DNA from: Alteromonas sp. KC3 | GTDB lineage: Bacteria; Pseudomonadota; Gammaproteobacteria; Enterobacterales; Alteromonadaceae | Reading direction: 5' to 3' | Assembly (NCBI RefSeq): GCF_016756315.1 | Contig: NZ_AP024235.1 | Location: forward strand, 186,001-250,000 | Length of the DNA: 64,000 nt | Part shown: positions 9,072 to 18,756 of the stretch, in pieces | How the letters are laid out: each line of letters starts with the position of its first letter | Position numbering within the stretch: position 1 is the stretch's first letter | Translations under genes and position numbers: made by a program | Notes under the pieces: model-generated | Databases searched by the model: none | The model's input: only the letters and a program-made list of their open reading frames with translations | What the model was told of the DNA's origin: nothing

Positions 9072-11243
9072 CTACGCTTTCTCCAGCTTAGCGTAGGCGA
9101 GGACGAGCCATTTACTGCCAAACTCATCGAAGTTCACTTGAACACGACCGTGTTCTCCGCTACCTTCGTAATTCAGTACAATGCCTTCGCCAAATTTGCG
9201 ATGTACCACACGTTCACCCAACTGGAACCCCGTTTCTTCAAAGCTTGCATGTGACGTAGCTTGGCTAAAACGATTGTGAACCGGTCGAGAAATGGTTGAT
9301 TTTAATCGCACTTCTTCAACACAGTCGGCTGGCATTTCACGAATAAATCGTGACGCCGTATGATACTTATCTTGACCATATAATCTACGACTTTCTGCAT
9401 AAGTTATATACAACTTTTGCATAGCTCGCGTCATACCTACATAGCACAGGCGGCGTTCTTCTTCCATTCTGCCGGGTTCATCATTTGTCATTTGGCTTGG
9501 GAACATACCTTCTTCAACCCCCGCCATAAACACAAGCGGAAACTCTAAACCTTTCGCGGTATGAATAGTCATCATTTGCACAGCGTCTTGATCAGTATCG
9601 GCCTGAGTTTCTCCAGCTTCAAGAGATGCGTGGGCGAGGAATGCTGCCAGCGGAGTCATTTCCTCCGCCTCTTCAGGCACAATAAAGGTTTTACAGGCGC
9701 TCACCAGTTCTTCTAAGTTTTCTAGACGAGCCTGTGCTTTTTCTCCGCGTTCCGCTTGATACATGGCGTAAAGACCTGATTGCCTTATTGCCTTATCGGC
9801 TTGCTGATCCAAAGGCTCATCCAACGTGGCCTGTTCTAATTCAGTAATGAGCAGCACAAAACTTTGTATTGCGTTTAACGCGCGACCTTTGAAACCGCCT
9901 TCGTTGATAAGTAGCTGACAGGCCTGCCACATCGAACAGTTGTGGGCTCTGGCAGTGTCACGCACCTGAGACAGGGTTTTTTCTCCAATACCGCGACTGG
10001 GTGTATTAACTACACGCTCAAAGGCTGCGTCATCGTGCGGGTGGCTAACCATACGCATATAACCCAGTGCGTCTTTGATTTCTTGGCGTTCGAAGAAGCG
10101 CAAGCCCCCGTATATACGATAAGCTAATCCCTCGTGCAGCAGTGCTTCTTCTAGCACGCGCGACTGTGCGTTGTTGCGATACAAAATAGCGGTATCACTT
10201 AGGGCATTACCTTGGTTAAGCCAGTCTTTAATTTTCGACACAATAAAACGGGCTTCATCAAGTTCGTTAAAACCGGCATAAACAGAAATCAGCTCACCCT
10301 GAGCATCTTCAGTCCATAGCTCTTTGCCTAAACGACCGGTGTTGTTGTCAATAACCGTGTTGGCAGCTTTAAGAATGTTACCTGTAGAACGGTAGTTTTG
10401 TTCAAGACGAATGGTGGTTGGTTGATTAAAGTCTTTAAGAAAGTGCTGAATATTATCTACGTTAGCACCGCGCCAACCGTATATAGACTGGTCGTCATCA
10501 CCTACAATCATGATGTTGTTATTTTCACCGCTGCAAAGCATGCGTAGCCAAGCGTATTGGATATTGTTGGTATCTTGAAATTCGTCAACAAGTACCGCGC
10601 GAAAACGGCGTTGATAGTGAGCCAATACTTCTGGGTTTTTCGCCCACAGTTCATGTGCGCGTAGCAATAACTCAGCAAAATCGACGAGACCCGAACGGTC
10701 ACAGGCATCTTGATAGGCCGCGTATACTTCACGCATGGTTTTTTGAATATGATCGCCATGCGTTTCTATGTGCTGAGGGCGTAGCCCTTCGTCTTTATTG
10801 CCATTGATGTACCACTGGATTTGTCGCGGAGCCCAATGCTTTTCGTCCAAATTCATGGCTTTAAGAATGCGTCGAATAAGACGGTATTGATCGTCTGAGT
10901 CGATAATCTGAAAGTTTTCGGGTAGGTTAGCCTCAGCATGGTGAGCGCGTAACAAGCGATGAGCGAGACCGTGGAAAGTACCAATCCACATATTGTGGAG
11001 GCTGCGCCCCATCAGCGATTCAATGCGGCCGCGCATTTCTTTTGCTGCTTTATTAGTAAACGTAACGGCTAAAATTGAGAATGGTGCGATGTTTTCGACT
11101 TCCATTAACCATGCAATGCGATGTACCAGTACGCGCGTTTTACCACTACCCGCGCCAGCCAATACAAGGGCATTCGATAATGGGGCTGCTACCGCTTCAC
11201 GTTGTTTATCGTTAAGCTCGTCTAGCAGTCGAGATACATCCAT
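9072..11243 (-). CDS. uvrD: DNA helicase II UvrD
   Basis: UvrD is the superfamily-1 3'-5' helicase of nucleotide excision and mismatch repair. The 723-aa length matches E. coli (720). Visible motifs are the Q motif LNDKQREAV, Walker A VLAGAGSGKTRVLVHRI, motif Ia AVTFTNKAA, motif II VDEFQDTN, motif III VGDDDQSIYGWRGA, motif IV LEQNYRS, motif V MTIHTAKGLEF and motif VI LCYVGMTRA. The C-terminal tail ends in a Tudor-like segment (GERVVHRKFGEGIVLNYEG) that contacts RNA polymerase in E. coli. In E. coli uvrD closes the dapF-xerC-yigB operon; here cysE and a cyclase gene separate them. I see no LexA box in the 320 bases upstream. Confidence 0.97.
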   Translation of the reverse strand: MDVSRLLDELNDKQREAVAAPLSNALVLAGAGSGKTRVLVHRIAWLMEVENIAPFSILAVTFTNKAAKEMRGRIESLMGRSLHNMWIGTFHGLAHRLLRAHHAEANLPENFQIIDSDDQYRLIRRILKAMNLDEKHWAPRQIQWYINGNKDEGLRPQHIETHGDHIQKTMREVYAAYQDACDRSGLVDFAELLLRAHELWAKNPEVLAHYQRRFRAVLVDEFQDTNNIQYAWLRMLCSGENNNIMIVGDDDQSIYGWRGANVDNIQHFLKDFNQPTTIRLEQNYRSTGNILKAANTVIDNNTGRLGKELWTEDAQGELISVYAGFNELDEARFIVSKIKDWLNQGNALSDTAILYRNNAQSRVLEEALLHEGLAYRIYGGLRFFERQEIKDALGYMRMVSHPHDDAAFERVVNTPSRGIGEKTLSQVRDTARAHNCSMWQACQLLINEGGFKGRALNAIQSFVLLITELEQATLDEPLDQQADKAIRQSGLYAMYQAERGEKAQARLENLEELVSACKTFIVPEEAEEMTPLAAFLAHASLEAGETQADTDQDAVQMMTIHTAKGLEFPLVFMAGVEEGMFPSQMTNDEPGRMEEERRLCYVGMTRAMQKLYITYAESRRLYGQDKYHTASRFIREMPADCVEEVRLKSTISRPVHNRFSQATSHASFEETGFQLGERVVHRKFGEGIVLNYEGSGEHGRVQVNFDEFGSKWLVLAYAKLEKA

Positions 11244-11572
11244 AGTGTGACACCTATTTTAGCGATTTTTAAGAAACAAGTATTATGCCAGCTGCCTGTG
11301 AATTTATACAGTCCAGTTTTGTACCCGTTGAACCGCATGACTTGGCTTTCTGTCGTGAGCCCCAATCTTTAGTAATAACTAATAACGAAACAGTTCGATA
11401 AGTTGATCGAATTCTGCGCTTGATGGGTACAACACGAGTACTGAAACGCAGTAAACTTAGGTACACTACTTCGCACAATCCACAGGGTTGTTGCTAAGTT
11501 GAATACATTCAATCGATATAAGTACGAACAGCTTCTCTCTTTTCAACGCTCAAACCAAATTGGACCATGCTC
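11244..11572 (+). other. intergenic region between uvrD and cysE
   Basis: About 330 bases lie between the divergent uvrD and cysE starts, so both promoters should be here. I found no LexA-type CTGT-N8-ACAG palindrome, no clear -35/-10 pair and no RNA gene. A small reverse ORF (11269-11478) lacks a ribosome site and family resemblance and is not called. Confidence 0.4.
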
Positions 11573-12379
11573 ATGACAGCACTTTCTACGCCCATCGACT
11601 TTTGGTCGACGCTTAAACAAGAAGCGCAAGTTGTTGCCGATAGTGAACCGTTGCTATCGAGTTATGTGCATGCCAGTGTGTTAGCGCATCATAATTTTGA
11701 GTCGTCATTAAGCTTCATTTTGTCGAATAAAATGGCTGATGACGTCATGCCTGCACTGGCCATTAGAGAAGTATTTGATGAAGCCTATCTACTTGAACCC
11801 GGCATCAGTGAAGCGGCGACAGCCGATATTCTTGCGGTAAAAAACCGCGATGCTGCAGTGAATGACTACTTAACTCCACTGCTGCATTTTAAAGGTTTTC
11901 ACGCAGTTCAAGTTCACCGCATGGCTCACTATTTATGGGTGCATGGTCGACATCAATTAGCGCTCTTTCTTCAAAGCCGAAATTCAGCAAGTTTTGGGGT
12001 TGATATTCATCCTGCTGCACGCATTGGCAGTGGAGTCATGTTCGACCATGCGACCGGCATTGTCGTAGGTGAAACCGCAGTTATTGAGGACAATGTGTCT
12101 ATTTTACAAAGTGTGACACTGGGCGGTACAGGTAACGAGTCGGGCGATCGTCATCCAAAAATACGCCAAGGTGTGCTCATTGGCGCAGGTGCTAAAATTT
12201 TGGGTAATATTGAAATTGGCGAAGGTTCAAAAGTGGGCGCGGGTAGTGTCGTGCTTGATAATGTTCCGCCACACGTTACCGTGGTGGGTGTGCCTGCCAA
12301 AGTCGTTGGGAGACCGGTTTGTCAGAGTCCATGTGAGTCAATGCGACAAAACGTACTTGAAGACAACTCGCAGGTTTAA
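11573..12379 (+). CDS. cysE: serine O-acetyltransferase CysE
   Basis: CysE transfers acetyl from acetyl-CoA to L-serine, the first step of cysteine synthesis. The product of about 268 aa has the helical N-terminal SATase domain (about 1-140, with KNRDAAVNDYLTPLLHFKGF). A left-handed parallel beta-helix of hexapeptide repeats follows, with the signature FGVDIHPAARIGSGVMFDHA and VGETAVIEDNVSILQSVTLGG. The catalytic Asp/His pair lies in DHATG and GDRHPKI. The C-terminal tail lacks the terminal Ile typical of tails that bind cysteine synthase. ATGs at 11567 and 11573 are both possible; GGA sits 8 bases before the second. Confidence 0.95.
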   Translation: MTALSTPIDFWSTLKQEAQVVADSEPLLSSYVHASVLAHHNFESSLSFILSNKMADDVMPALAIREVFDEAYLLEPGISEAATADILAVKNRDAAVNDYLTPLLHFKGFHAVQVHRMAHYLWVHGRHQLALFLQSRNSASFGVDIHPAARIGSGVMFDHATGIVVGETAVIEDNVSILQSVTLGGTGNESGDRHPKIRQGVLIGAGAKILGNIEIGEGSKVGAGSVVLDNVPPHVTVVGVPAKVVGRPVCQSPCESMRQNVLEDNSQV

Positions 12380-12406
12380 ATCAAAGGCGTGCGCTGCGCG
12401 TTGGTC

Positions 12407-13915
12407 TCAAATAAGAGTAATGGTATTACCGCCTTTTTCTTTTGACGCGTAAAGCGCGCGATCAGCGCGCTGAATTAAAGTTTCTAGTGAGTCGTCTTGT
12501 TGCATCAGTGTGACGCCGAAGCTCGATGACAATGCGACATTGGAAACAGTGATCGCATTTATGCCTTCACGTACTCTTTCTACTAAATTAAGCGCGTTTT
12601 GTTTGCTGATATTAGGCAAAAGCAAGACAAATTCATCACCTCCGAAACGCGCAAATACATCGGTTTTACGTAGCGCACTTTTGGTCACTTGGCTCAAATT
12701 GCGCAGCGCTTCATCCCCGTCAACATGCCCCAATTCATCATTAATTCGCTTAAACTTATCTAAATCGAACATGACGAAATAAAGTGAATTACCAGATTCA
12801 CGACTTTGTGCCATTTCAAGTGCACTGCGTTGTGCTAAATATTCTCGTGTGTAAGCCTGAGTAAGCGAATCTACAAATACGCGGTCTTTTAACAACGCAT
12901 TGTCCGCTTGTAATTGGGGAATGGCTATACCAAATAAGGCATTGGCAGCAATAACGTTTAGGGCGAATTGATACACTTTTACGTAGTCCATTAAGGCGAG
13001 TGTATGCACGAGTAATACAATACAAAGGCTACTAATGGCCAGGCTAATGACATTGCGTTTAGTGCTTTCGGTGCAGGCTATCCACATGTGAGTAATGGCG
13101 AGAAAAAATATAGCAAATGCACTATCGCGAGACTGCGTAATTTTTGCCAGTAACATAACCAAAACGATTAGCGCTACGTTAATCGCCACTTTCTTGAAAT
13201 AGCGTGTTAAATGAGGTGGATTGTTACTGGAGAATGCCAGTAAATCTATCTTAGGCGCAGCACACACCTTCACTAAAAAACCAGTAAACAGTGGCGCAAG
13301 TACTACAACACCGGCCATATCACCAATCCAAAAGGGTAACATGGCGTCTTTCACATCTGCCGCAGGCATTTGACTTGTGACCACAAGAGAACCAATAACG
13401 AGTTGTGTGGCAATTAAGGAAGAAACGCAACCAATCATTAAAAATGAAACGATTAACAAAGGTGTAGTAACGTCGGGTTTTCTTAAAAGGTGACCAAGTA
13501 CGCTTGCCCCAGCGAAATATGGAATGATGTGGGCAATGCCGAACAAAAAGCCGCCCCAGATGAGTTCGCTATTGCTCAGCGGTAGGGAGTAGTGATGCCC
13601 GTTCCAGACGGTAATGGCAATGGCAGCTATCATAATAGGCACGAGCGCGCGCCAACCAATCACTAAAAAGCATGCAAGTGTATAGCCAGCAGCAGGAAAC
13701 CACACACTGGCGTGTTCAGTGTATTCAACTAAGCGTCCAATTTGCCACACTGCAAGCCAAGATAGGATAAGAAATACGTCGCAATATAGCCCAGACATGG
13801 GCTTAAATGGCCACAGTGAACCACCTCTCTGTGTATGCTCATGTACACGGGTTATTGATTGATCCACATTGGGCGCATGTTGCGACCTTGACTTCGAGAC
13901 TGCTGGTTTTTCCAT
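12407..13915 (-). CDS. MASE1-domain diguanylate cyclase
   Basis: The N-terminal 300 residues form an integral-membrane MASE1-type sensor. The family hallmark ASVWFPAAGYTLACFLVIGW is visible and about eight hydrophobic segments follow. The C-terminal GGDEF domain has DSLTQAYTREYL, a metal-site Asp in VMFDLDKFKRIND, and the intact catalytic loop RFGGDEF. The DRALYASKEKGGN tail is typical. It should synthesise cyclic di-GMP in response to an unknown signal sensed at the membrane. The ORF can be extended to a TTG at 13939, but the ATG at 13915 is preferred. It is the second complete cyclase gene in the window and is convergent with cysE. Confidence 0.9.
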   Translation of the reverse strand: MEKPAVSKSRSQHAPNVDQSITRVHEHTQRGGSLWPFKPMSGLYCDVFLILSWLAVWQIGRLVEYTEHASVWFPAAGYTLACFLVIGWRALVPIMIAAIAITVWNGHHYSLPLSNSELIWGGFLFGIAHIIPYFAGASVLGHLLRKPDVTTPLLIVSFLMIGCVSSLIATQLVIGSLVVTSQMPAADVKDAMLPFWIGDMAGVVVLAPLFTGFLVKVCAAPKIDLLAFSSNNPPHLTRYFKKVAINVALIVLVMLLAKITQSRDSAFAIFFLAITHMWIACTESTKRNVISLAISSLCIVLLVHTLALMDYVKVYQFALNVIAANALFGIAIPQLQADNALLKDRVFVDSLTQAYTREYLAQRSALEMAQSRESGNSLYFVMFDLDKFKRINDELGHVDGDEALRNLSQVTKSALRKTDVFARFGGDEFVLLLPNISKQNALNLVERVREGINAITVSNVALSSSFGVTLMQQDDSLETLIQRADRALYASKEKGGNTITLI

Positions 13916-14030
13916 GAGGACACAAAAACGACGACACAAATTTCAGTGTATAACGGGTGAACAAAGAAATCTATACGCCCTACGAATGAGGCTTATCGAC
14001 CTTTAACGTATCGCAAAAGGTCGGAAATCG

Positions 14031-14771
14031 TTATACAAATTGAACGAGTTCCTGTAACGAATCAAGCTGAACGTGCGGTAGTACTGATACTGGTTCCAAC
14101 GACAACTGCATAGGACGGTTACAGGCAAACCACGCCGCCTGATAGCCTGCATTAATAGCGCCCAGCACGTCTTTAATGATGTTGTCCCCCACATGTAAGA
14201 TATGCGCTGGTTTTACTTTCAAACGCGACGCTGCTTCATTGAACATGTCGGCAGCGGGCTTCATTGGGCGCGCCACACTGGCATGTAAAATGGTCTCAAA
14301 ATAGCTGTCTAGCCCGACTTTTTGCGTGTTTACATTGCCATTGGTGATACCAATGAGCGGTAGGTGCTGACTCAGTTTATCGAGTGTGTCATGAACATCG
14401 ACTGTCAGAGCAAAGTCACTTCTTGCGTCGTAAAAGCAATGAAAGCAATCATCAACAGTATTACGTAAGTTTGCATCTTGGGTAGGGTTAACTGATAACG
14501 CATTTGCAGGTGTGCCAGATAACGCAGCGCTAAGCACAACACGACGTAATTGGCCCATGTCAGATGCAAGACGAGGATTTTTAGTGATGGCTGCGCGTTT
14601 GAGCTCAAGCCAGTCTTGTGGCGTAAGGTCAGCTGCATTGCGATGATGCTGAGCGATATGAGATTGAAGAGCTTGCTCGGCTCGACGAATAATGGGCTCG
14701 TTATCATAAAGCGTATCGTCGAGGTCGAAGGTCATGGCCTTTACGTTGTTCAACGATCTAAAAAACTGCAT
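14031..14771 (-). CDS. yigB: HAD-family phosphatase YigB
   Basis: The 246-aa HAD-superfamily hydrolase has motif I FDLDDTLYDN (nucleophile Asp first), motif II IGITNGN, motif III Lys in ARPMKPAADMF, and motif IV VGDNIIKDVLGAINAGYQ. E. coli YigB dephosphorylates FMN in riboflavin synthesis, and orthology is supported by its place directly after xerC. The start lies 11 bases after the xerC stop, so it is probably the last gene of the lptM-lysA-dapF-yigA-xerC-yigB unit. FMN specificity is inferred from synteny, not from residues. Confidence 0.85.
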   Translation of the reverse strand: MQFFRSLNNVKAMTFDLDDTLYDNEPIIRRAEQALQSHIAQHHRNAADLTPQDWLELKRAAITKNPRLASDMGQLRRVVLSAALSGTPANALSVNPTQDANLRNTVDDCFHCFYDARSDFALTVDVHDTLDKLSQHLPLIGITNGNVNTQKVGLDSYFETILHASVARPMKPAADMFNEAASRLKVKPAHILHVGDNIIKDVLGAINAGYQAAWFACNRPMQLSLEPVSVLPHVQLDSLQELVQFV

Positions 14772-14782
14772 GGTATGGGCCT

Positions 14783-15703
14783 TTATTTTTTGTGTGCGCG
14801 TGGATGCGTGGCATCGTAAACATTAGCGAGGTGCTGAAAATCAAGGTGGGTGTATACCTGCGTGGTAGATAAATTGGCATGACCCAACAATTCTTGAACC
14901 GCACGTAAATCGCCGCTCGACTCTAGTACGTGTGTTGCAAAAGAATGGCGCAGTTTGTGAGGACTAACTTTTTGCGACAGCGACTGAGCCTCGGCCATCT
15001 TATTTAGCCTATTTGCCACTTGCCGGTTTGAAATTCGTGTTTTCCGCTTGCTGACAAAGACAGCGCTCTCATACATTGATGCGTAAGCGGGGCGTACTTT
15101 AAGCCACGCATTAAGGGCTTTTTGGGCTTGCCGGCCAAGGGGCAATATTCGTTGTTTACTGCCTTTCCCCATCACTTTTACTGTGCCATCTTTCAGGCAA
15201 TCAGCTAAGTTTAATCCAGTGAGTTCACTTAATCGCAGGCCACACCCATAAAGCAACTCGAACATGGCGATATCCCGCAACTGCATACCTTCGTCATCAT
15301 CACTACTTTGTGGTGTGGCGTTGAGCAGCTGTTGCATTTCATCAACGCTGAGTTGCTTGGGGAGGGGCTTGCCTTGTTTAGGGGCTTGGATCCCTTCAAC
15401 GGGGTTACTGAATAATTGTTGCTGATCAATGAGATATTGACAGAAGGTTCGTAATGCCGACAAGCGAAGAGCGATACTACGCGCGCTGTGACCGGACATT
15501 TTCGCATCTGCCATAACGCGTTTTATATCGCTTGGCGTGAGCCCAGACCATTCGTAAAGCCCAAGTAATTTGGCGACTTCTGTTAGCTGACGCCGATAAT
15601 TTGAAAGCGTATGAGGTGAAAGCCCGCGCTCTACTTGCAGATGGAGAAGAAATTTTTCCAGCCAGTGCTGACAAGAATCACTAATGAGAGCGTCCGTAGA
15701 CAC
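14783..15703 (-). CDS. xerC: tyrosine recombinase XerC
   Basis: XerC with XerD resolves chromosome dimers at dif during division. The 306-aa product has the N-terminal core-binding domain (about 10-95) and a C-terminal catalytic domain with all six residues. These are Arg in YGCGLRLSE, Lys in VMGKGSKQR, His-x-x-Arg in HKLRHSFATH, His in LGHANLSTTQVY, and the Tyr nucleophile in the same QVYTHLD motif. The start codon is GTG. The gene follows yigA by 5 bases. It is not an integrase of a mobile element: synteny with dapF and yigA identifies it as the housekeeping copy. Confidence 0.95.
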   Translation of the reverse strand: MSTDALISDSCQHWLEKFLLHLQVERGLSPHTLSNYRRQLTEVAKLLGLYEWSGLTPSDIKRVMADAKMSGHSARSIALRLSALRTFCQYLIDQQQLFSNPVEGIQAPKQGKPLPKQLSVDEMQQLLNATPQSSDDDEGMQLRDIAMFELLYGCGLRLSELTGLNLADCLKDGTVKVMGKGSKQRILPLGRQAQKALNAWLKVRPAYASMYESAVFVSKRKTRISNRQVANRLNKMAEAQSLSQKVSPHKLRHSFATHVLESSGDLRAVQELLGHANLSTTQVYTHLDFQHLANVYDATHPRAHKK

Positions 15704-15708
15704 GAAAT

Positions 15709-16404
15709 TTAGTATCCCATCATTTCAGGCAAGATGATATTGAGCACTTGCTGAAGCTGTTGGAGAAGTAGTGTATCCATGTCTGGTGTGAAGTGGCTTG
15801 CATCGCTACTGCTAATACCCAAAATGCCAAGGTCGCGATTATCGCCCAGTAACATTAATGCAACTGACTCAGCGGGGCTTTCTGAGAATAACAACTGGCG
15901 CTCATGCTGAGAGAGGCGGCCAAAAAAGAAATTGGTGTTCTTAAAGCGCTTTTCAGTAAACAAGCGTCTCTGCAGCTCAGGTATTGCGTGAGGACCCTTG
16001 AAACTCTTAATAACGGCAGAGGATAGCTGCAAGCGCTCTTGCAGAACGTCTTCAAGCGTAAACTGCACTTCTGCCACGCTTTCACAACGTAACAACTGAA
16101 CGTTTAAGTCTGTATAAACGCGGTATATCTTTTCATTCTGCTTAGCAATGGTGACCAGTTGCGTGAGCTTGTAATTAAGCTGTCTGACTTTCTTACGCAA
16201 CTGCTCGCTTTGAATTTCAACTAACGACACGCTGCCTTTATGCTCGTGTGGTAGCTTTATCTTTTCAAGAAGATCGGGATACTGAGCAAAAAACTCAGGG
16301 TTTTCTAACAAGAAGGCCCTAACATCTTCAGGTGACAAACCTGAGGTGTCTGTAAATGGCTCTATGATTTTCGTGGCGCTAGATTGCCCTGATACATCGC
16401 TCAT
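15709..16404 (-). CDS. yigA: DUF484 protein YigA
   Basis: The 231-aa protein belongs to the DUF484 family, a GAF-like fold found between dapF and xerC throughout gammaproteobacteria. The family start is recognisable: [20 protein letters not shown], then a short coiled coil ([20 protein letters not shown]) and the GAF-like domain. No catalytic residues are known. The ATG overlaps the dapF stop (ATGA), so the two are translationally coupled. The biochemical role is unknown. Confidence 0.92.
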   Translation of the reverse strand: MSDVSGQSSATKIIEPFTDTSGLSPEDVRAFLLENPEFFAQYPDLLEKIKLPHEHKGSVSLVEIQSEQLRKKVRQLNYKLTQLVTIAKQNEKIYRVYTDLNVQLLRCESVAEVQFTLEDVLQERLQLSSAVIKSFKGPHAIPELQRRLFTEKRFKNTNFFFGRLSQHERQLLFSESPAESVALMLLGDNRDLGILGISSSDASHFTPDMDTLLLQQLQQVLNIILPEMMGY

Positions 16405-17231
16405 AAATTTATCGTTCCATCGTATACGTGTTCTGCTGGGCCTGTCATTTTAAGTACATTGTCTGGCCCTGGCCAACGAATACGTAAGCTGCCCCCGGGT
16501 AAATCAACCCGTACATCTTTGCTTAATTTACCCTGTATTTGGCCAATTGCAACTGCGGCGCATGCGCCACTGCCACACGCAAGGGTTTCACCCGAGCCAC
16601 GCTCAAATACGCGTAATCTAATGTGCGAGTCGTTTAAAATTTGCATAAAACCGACGTTGACACCTTCAGGGAATCGCTCGTGTTTCTCAACCAAAGGGCC
16701 AATTTCGGCTACATTGGCGGTGTCCACATCGTCTACTTCCATCACGCAATGGGGGTTACCCATAGAGGCTGAACCAATAAACAGGGTGCTTTCGCCCACG
16801 CGCAGTATGTAGGTATTTTCTTGTTTATTTGCTTTAAGCGGAATATTGGCAGGCTCAAACTCAGGTTTGCCCATGTTTACGGTTACCTGACCATCTTTTT
16901 CGAGGTACAGCACCATTTTGCCCGCTTTTGTACTTACGACAATTTTATTGCGATTAATAAGCCCTTTCTGCTTAACAAAACGTGCAAAGCAGCGCGCGCC
17001 ATTACCACATTGTTCCACCTCAGAGCCATCTGCATTAAAAATACGATAATGGAAATCTTGTTCGGGATCATAAGGGGGTTCAACCATCAACAATTGGTCG
17101 AAACCAATGCCAAAATTTCGGTTTGCCAATTGTTGAATTTTTTCTTTTGAGAAAAATACATTTTGCGTAACGTTATCAATCACCATGAAGTCGTTACCCA
17201 AACCGTGCATTTTTGAAAATTGAACCTGCAT
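16401..17231 (-). CDS. dapF: diaminopimelate epimerase DapF
   Basis: DapF converts LL- to meso-diaminopimelate for lysine and peptidoglycan synthesis. The 276-aa product has the twofold pseudo-symmetric fold with both catalytic cysteines: [20 protein letters not shown] (first Cys) and [15 protein letters not shown] (second). The start [15 protein letters not shown] is highly typical. It lies 35 bases after lysA, which makes the last lysine precursor available next to the decarboxylase gene. Normal length; no oddities. Confidence 0.97.
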   Translation of the reverse strand: MQVQFSKMHGLGNDFMVIDNVTQNVFFSKEKIQQLANRNFGIGFDQLLMVEPPYDPEQDFHYRIFNADGSEVEQCGNGARCFARFVKQKGLINRNKIVVSTKAGKMVLYLEKDGQVTVNMGKPEFEPANIPLKANKQENTYILRVGESTLFIGSASMGNPHCVMEVDDVDTANVAEIGPLVEKHERFPEGVNVGFMQILNDSHIRLRVFERGSGETLACGSGACAAVAIGQIQGKLSKDVRVDLPGGSLRIRWPGPDNVLKMTGPAEHVYDGTINL

Positions 17232-17266
17232 TAACAGCGCATCTATCTTATTTATTTGACCCTAGT

Positions 17267-18517
17267 TTACGGAAGTTTGTACTCACCTTTCCAGAGATCT
17301 TTTTGATTTTCTCTTTCTCGTACCACAATTGCCTTGTCACCATCGACCATAATCTCAGCGGGACGGCAACGGCTATTGTAGTTTGAGGCCATTACAAAGC
17401 CATAAGCACCGGCACTACGCACCGCTAGTAAATCGGTGGGCTCAATGGCTAACTCTCTGTCTTTCCCAATAAAATCACCCGTTTCACATACTGGGCCTAC
17501 TACATCGTATTTACGTGAAGTAACGGTGGCTTCTTGTTTTACAGGGATAATTTTTTGCCATGCTGAATAAAGTGCTGGGCGTAGCAAGTCATTCATTGCA
17601 GCATCAACAATAGCAAAGCTTTTCTCTTCGCCTTCTTTAATAAATTCAACTTCGGTGACTAAAATGCCCGCGTTTGCAGCAATGGCGCGACCAGGCTCGA
17701 GTATTAGCTTTAAATTCTCACGGCCTACCATTTTCTCAGCCATTGCTTGTGCATAGGCTTTAGGATGAGGTGGTTGCTCTTCATTGTAAGTAACACCAAG
17801 TCCACCGCCCACGTCTAAATGCTCAATGATAATACCGCGTTCTGCAAGTTCATCAATGAGTACCAGAAGACGCTCTAGCGCATCTACAAAAGGACCAATT
17901 TCCGTCAACTGAGAACCAATGTGGCAATCCATACCGACCACATTTAAGTGCGGTAGGGACGCAGCCAGCTCGTAAGTCGCGAGTGCGCGTTCTCGCGCAA
18001 TACCAAACTTATTGGCTTTAAGACCCGTTGAAATATACGGATGCGTTTTCGCGTCAACGTCGGGATTTATGCGCAACGAGATGGGGGCTTTAACACCAAG
18101 CTCACCGGCAACTTGGTTAATTCGATGAAGTTCAGGCTCAGACTCTACGTTAAAGCACATAATGCCTTGTTGAAGTGCGTAACGAATCTCGTCATGTTTT
18201 TTCCCTACACCTGAAAAAACCACTTTACCTGCATCGCCACCCGCTTCAATAACGCGAGCAAGTTCACCGGCAGAAACAATGTCGAAACCTGAACCTAGTT
18301 TGGCCAATACACTGAGAACACCAATATTTGAGTTTGCCTTTACAGCATAACAGACAAGATGCGGGTGCTCACCAATAGCGTCATTAAATGCGTGCCAATG
18401 GCGTTCAAGCGTTGCACGAGAATAGATATATACCGGTGTTCCGTGTGTGGCAGCAATGTCAGAAACAGCCACATTTTCAGCGTAAAGCTGCCCTTCGCTA
18501 TAGGCAAAGTAATCCAC
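17267..18517 (-). CDS. lysA: diaminopimelate decarboxylase LysA
   Basis: LysA is the PLP enzyme that decarboxylates meso-diaminopimelate to L-lysine. The 416-aa product is a fold-III (alanine racemase-like) decarboxylase. The PLP Lys is in VCYAVKANSNIGVL, the glycine-rich phosphate site is LDVGGGLGVTY, EPGRAIAANAG carries the substrate-binding Arg, and GPVCETGDF holds the catalytic Cys of the other subunit. The start is a GTG that shares a base with the stop of lptM, indicating tight coupling. The pairing of lysA with dapF is standard in this lineage. Confidence 0.97.
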   Translation of the reverse strand: MDYFAYSEGQLYAENVAVSDIAATHGTPVYIYSRATLERHWHAFNDAIGEHPHLVCYAVKANSNIGVLSVLAKLGSGFDIVSAGELARVIEAGGDAGKVVFSGVGKKHDEIRYALQQGIMCFNVESEPELHRINQVAGELGVKAPISLRINPDVDAKTHPYISTGLKANKFGIARERALATYELAASLPHLNVVGMDCHIGSQLTEIGPFVDALERLLVLIDELAERGIIIEHLDVGGGLGVTYNEEQPPHPKAYAQAMAEKMVGRENLKLILEPGRAIAANAGILVTEVEFIKEGEEKSFAIVDAAMNDLLRPALYSAWQKIIPVKQEATVTSRKYDVVGPVCETGDFIGKDRELAIEPTDLLAVRSAGAYGFVMASNYNSRCRPAEIMVDGDKAIVVRERENQKDLWKGEYKLP

Positions 18518-18705
18518 TAGTTCAGTTCTCCAGATGTAGATGCAGGGACGGTGTTATCGCGCTCTGATGATGTTGTTGAGGTTTGCGAGGTCGGTTGAGC
18601 AGATTCGTTTTGAACAGGCGCCTCTGGAATGTATAGGGCACCCTTATAGCCACAACCACCTAAAGCTGTGAGCGTTAACAGAAAAATAACCGATTTTTTA
18701 AACAC
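18517..18705 (-). CDS. lptM: LptM (YifL) lipoprotein
   Basis: This small lipoprotein has a lipobox LTALGGC at about residue 18, followed by GYKGALYIPE, the conserved core of the YifL/LptM family. In E. coli LptM helps oxidative maturation of the LptD-LptE lipopolysaccharide translocon at the outer membrane. I place the start at a GTG at 18705, preceded 6 bases upstream by GCGGGA. That gives 62 aa with a clean 17-residue signal sequence. The longer frame from an ATG at 18744 would add a hydrophobic extension of 13 residues. The rest is a Ser/Thr/Gln-rich disordered tail. Position before lysA agrees with the yifL neighbourhood in E. coli. Confidence 0.85.
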   Translation of the reverse strand: MFKKSVIFLLTLTALGGCGYKGALYIPEAPVQNESAQPTSQTSTTSSERDNTVPASTSGELN

Positions 18706-18756
18706 GAAAAATCCCGCGAAGAAGACGACAAATGCCGTTATCATCGCATTGCGGCG

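Noticed and set aside
14783..15703. Tyrosine recombinase as a sign of an integrated element
   Set aside because: Its place in the dapF-yigA-xerC-yigB block shows it is the housekeeping XerC.
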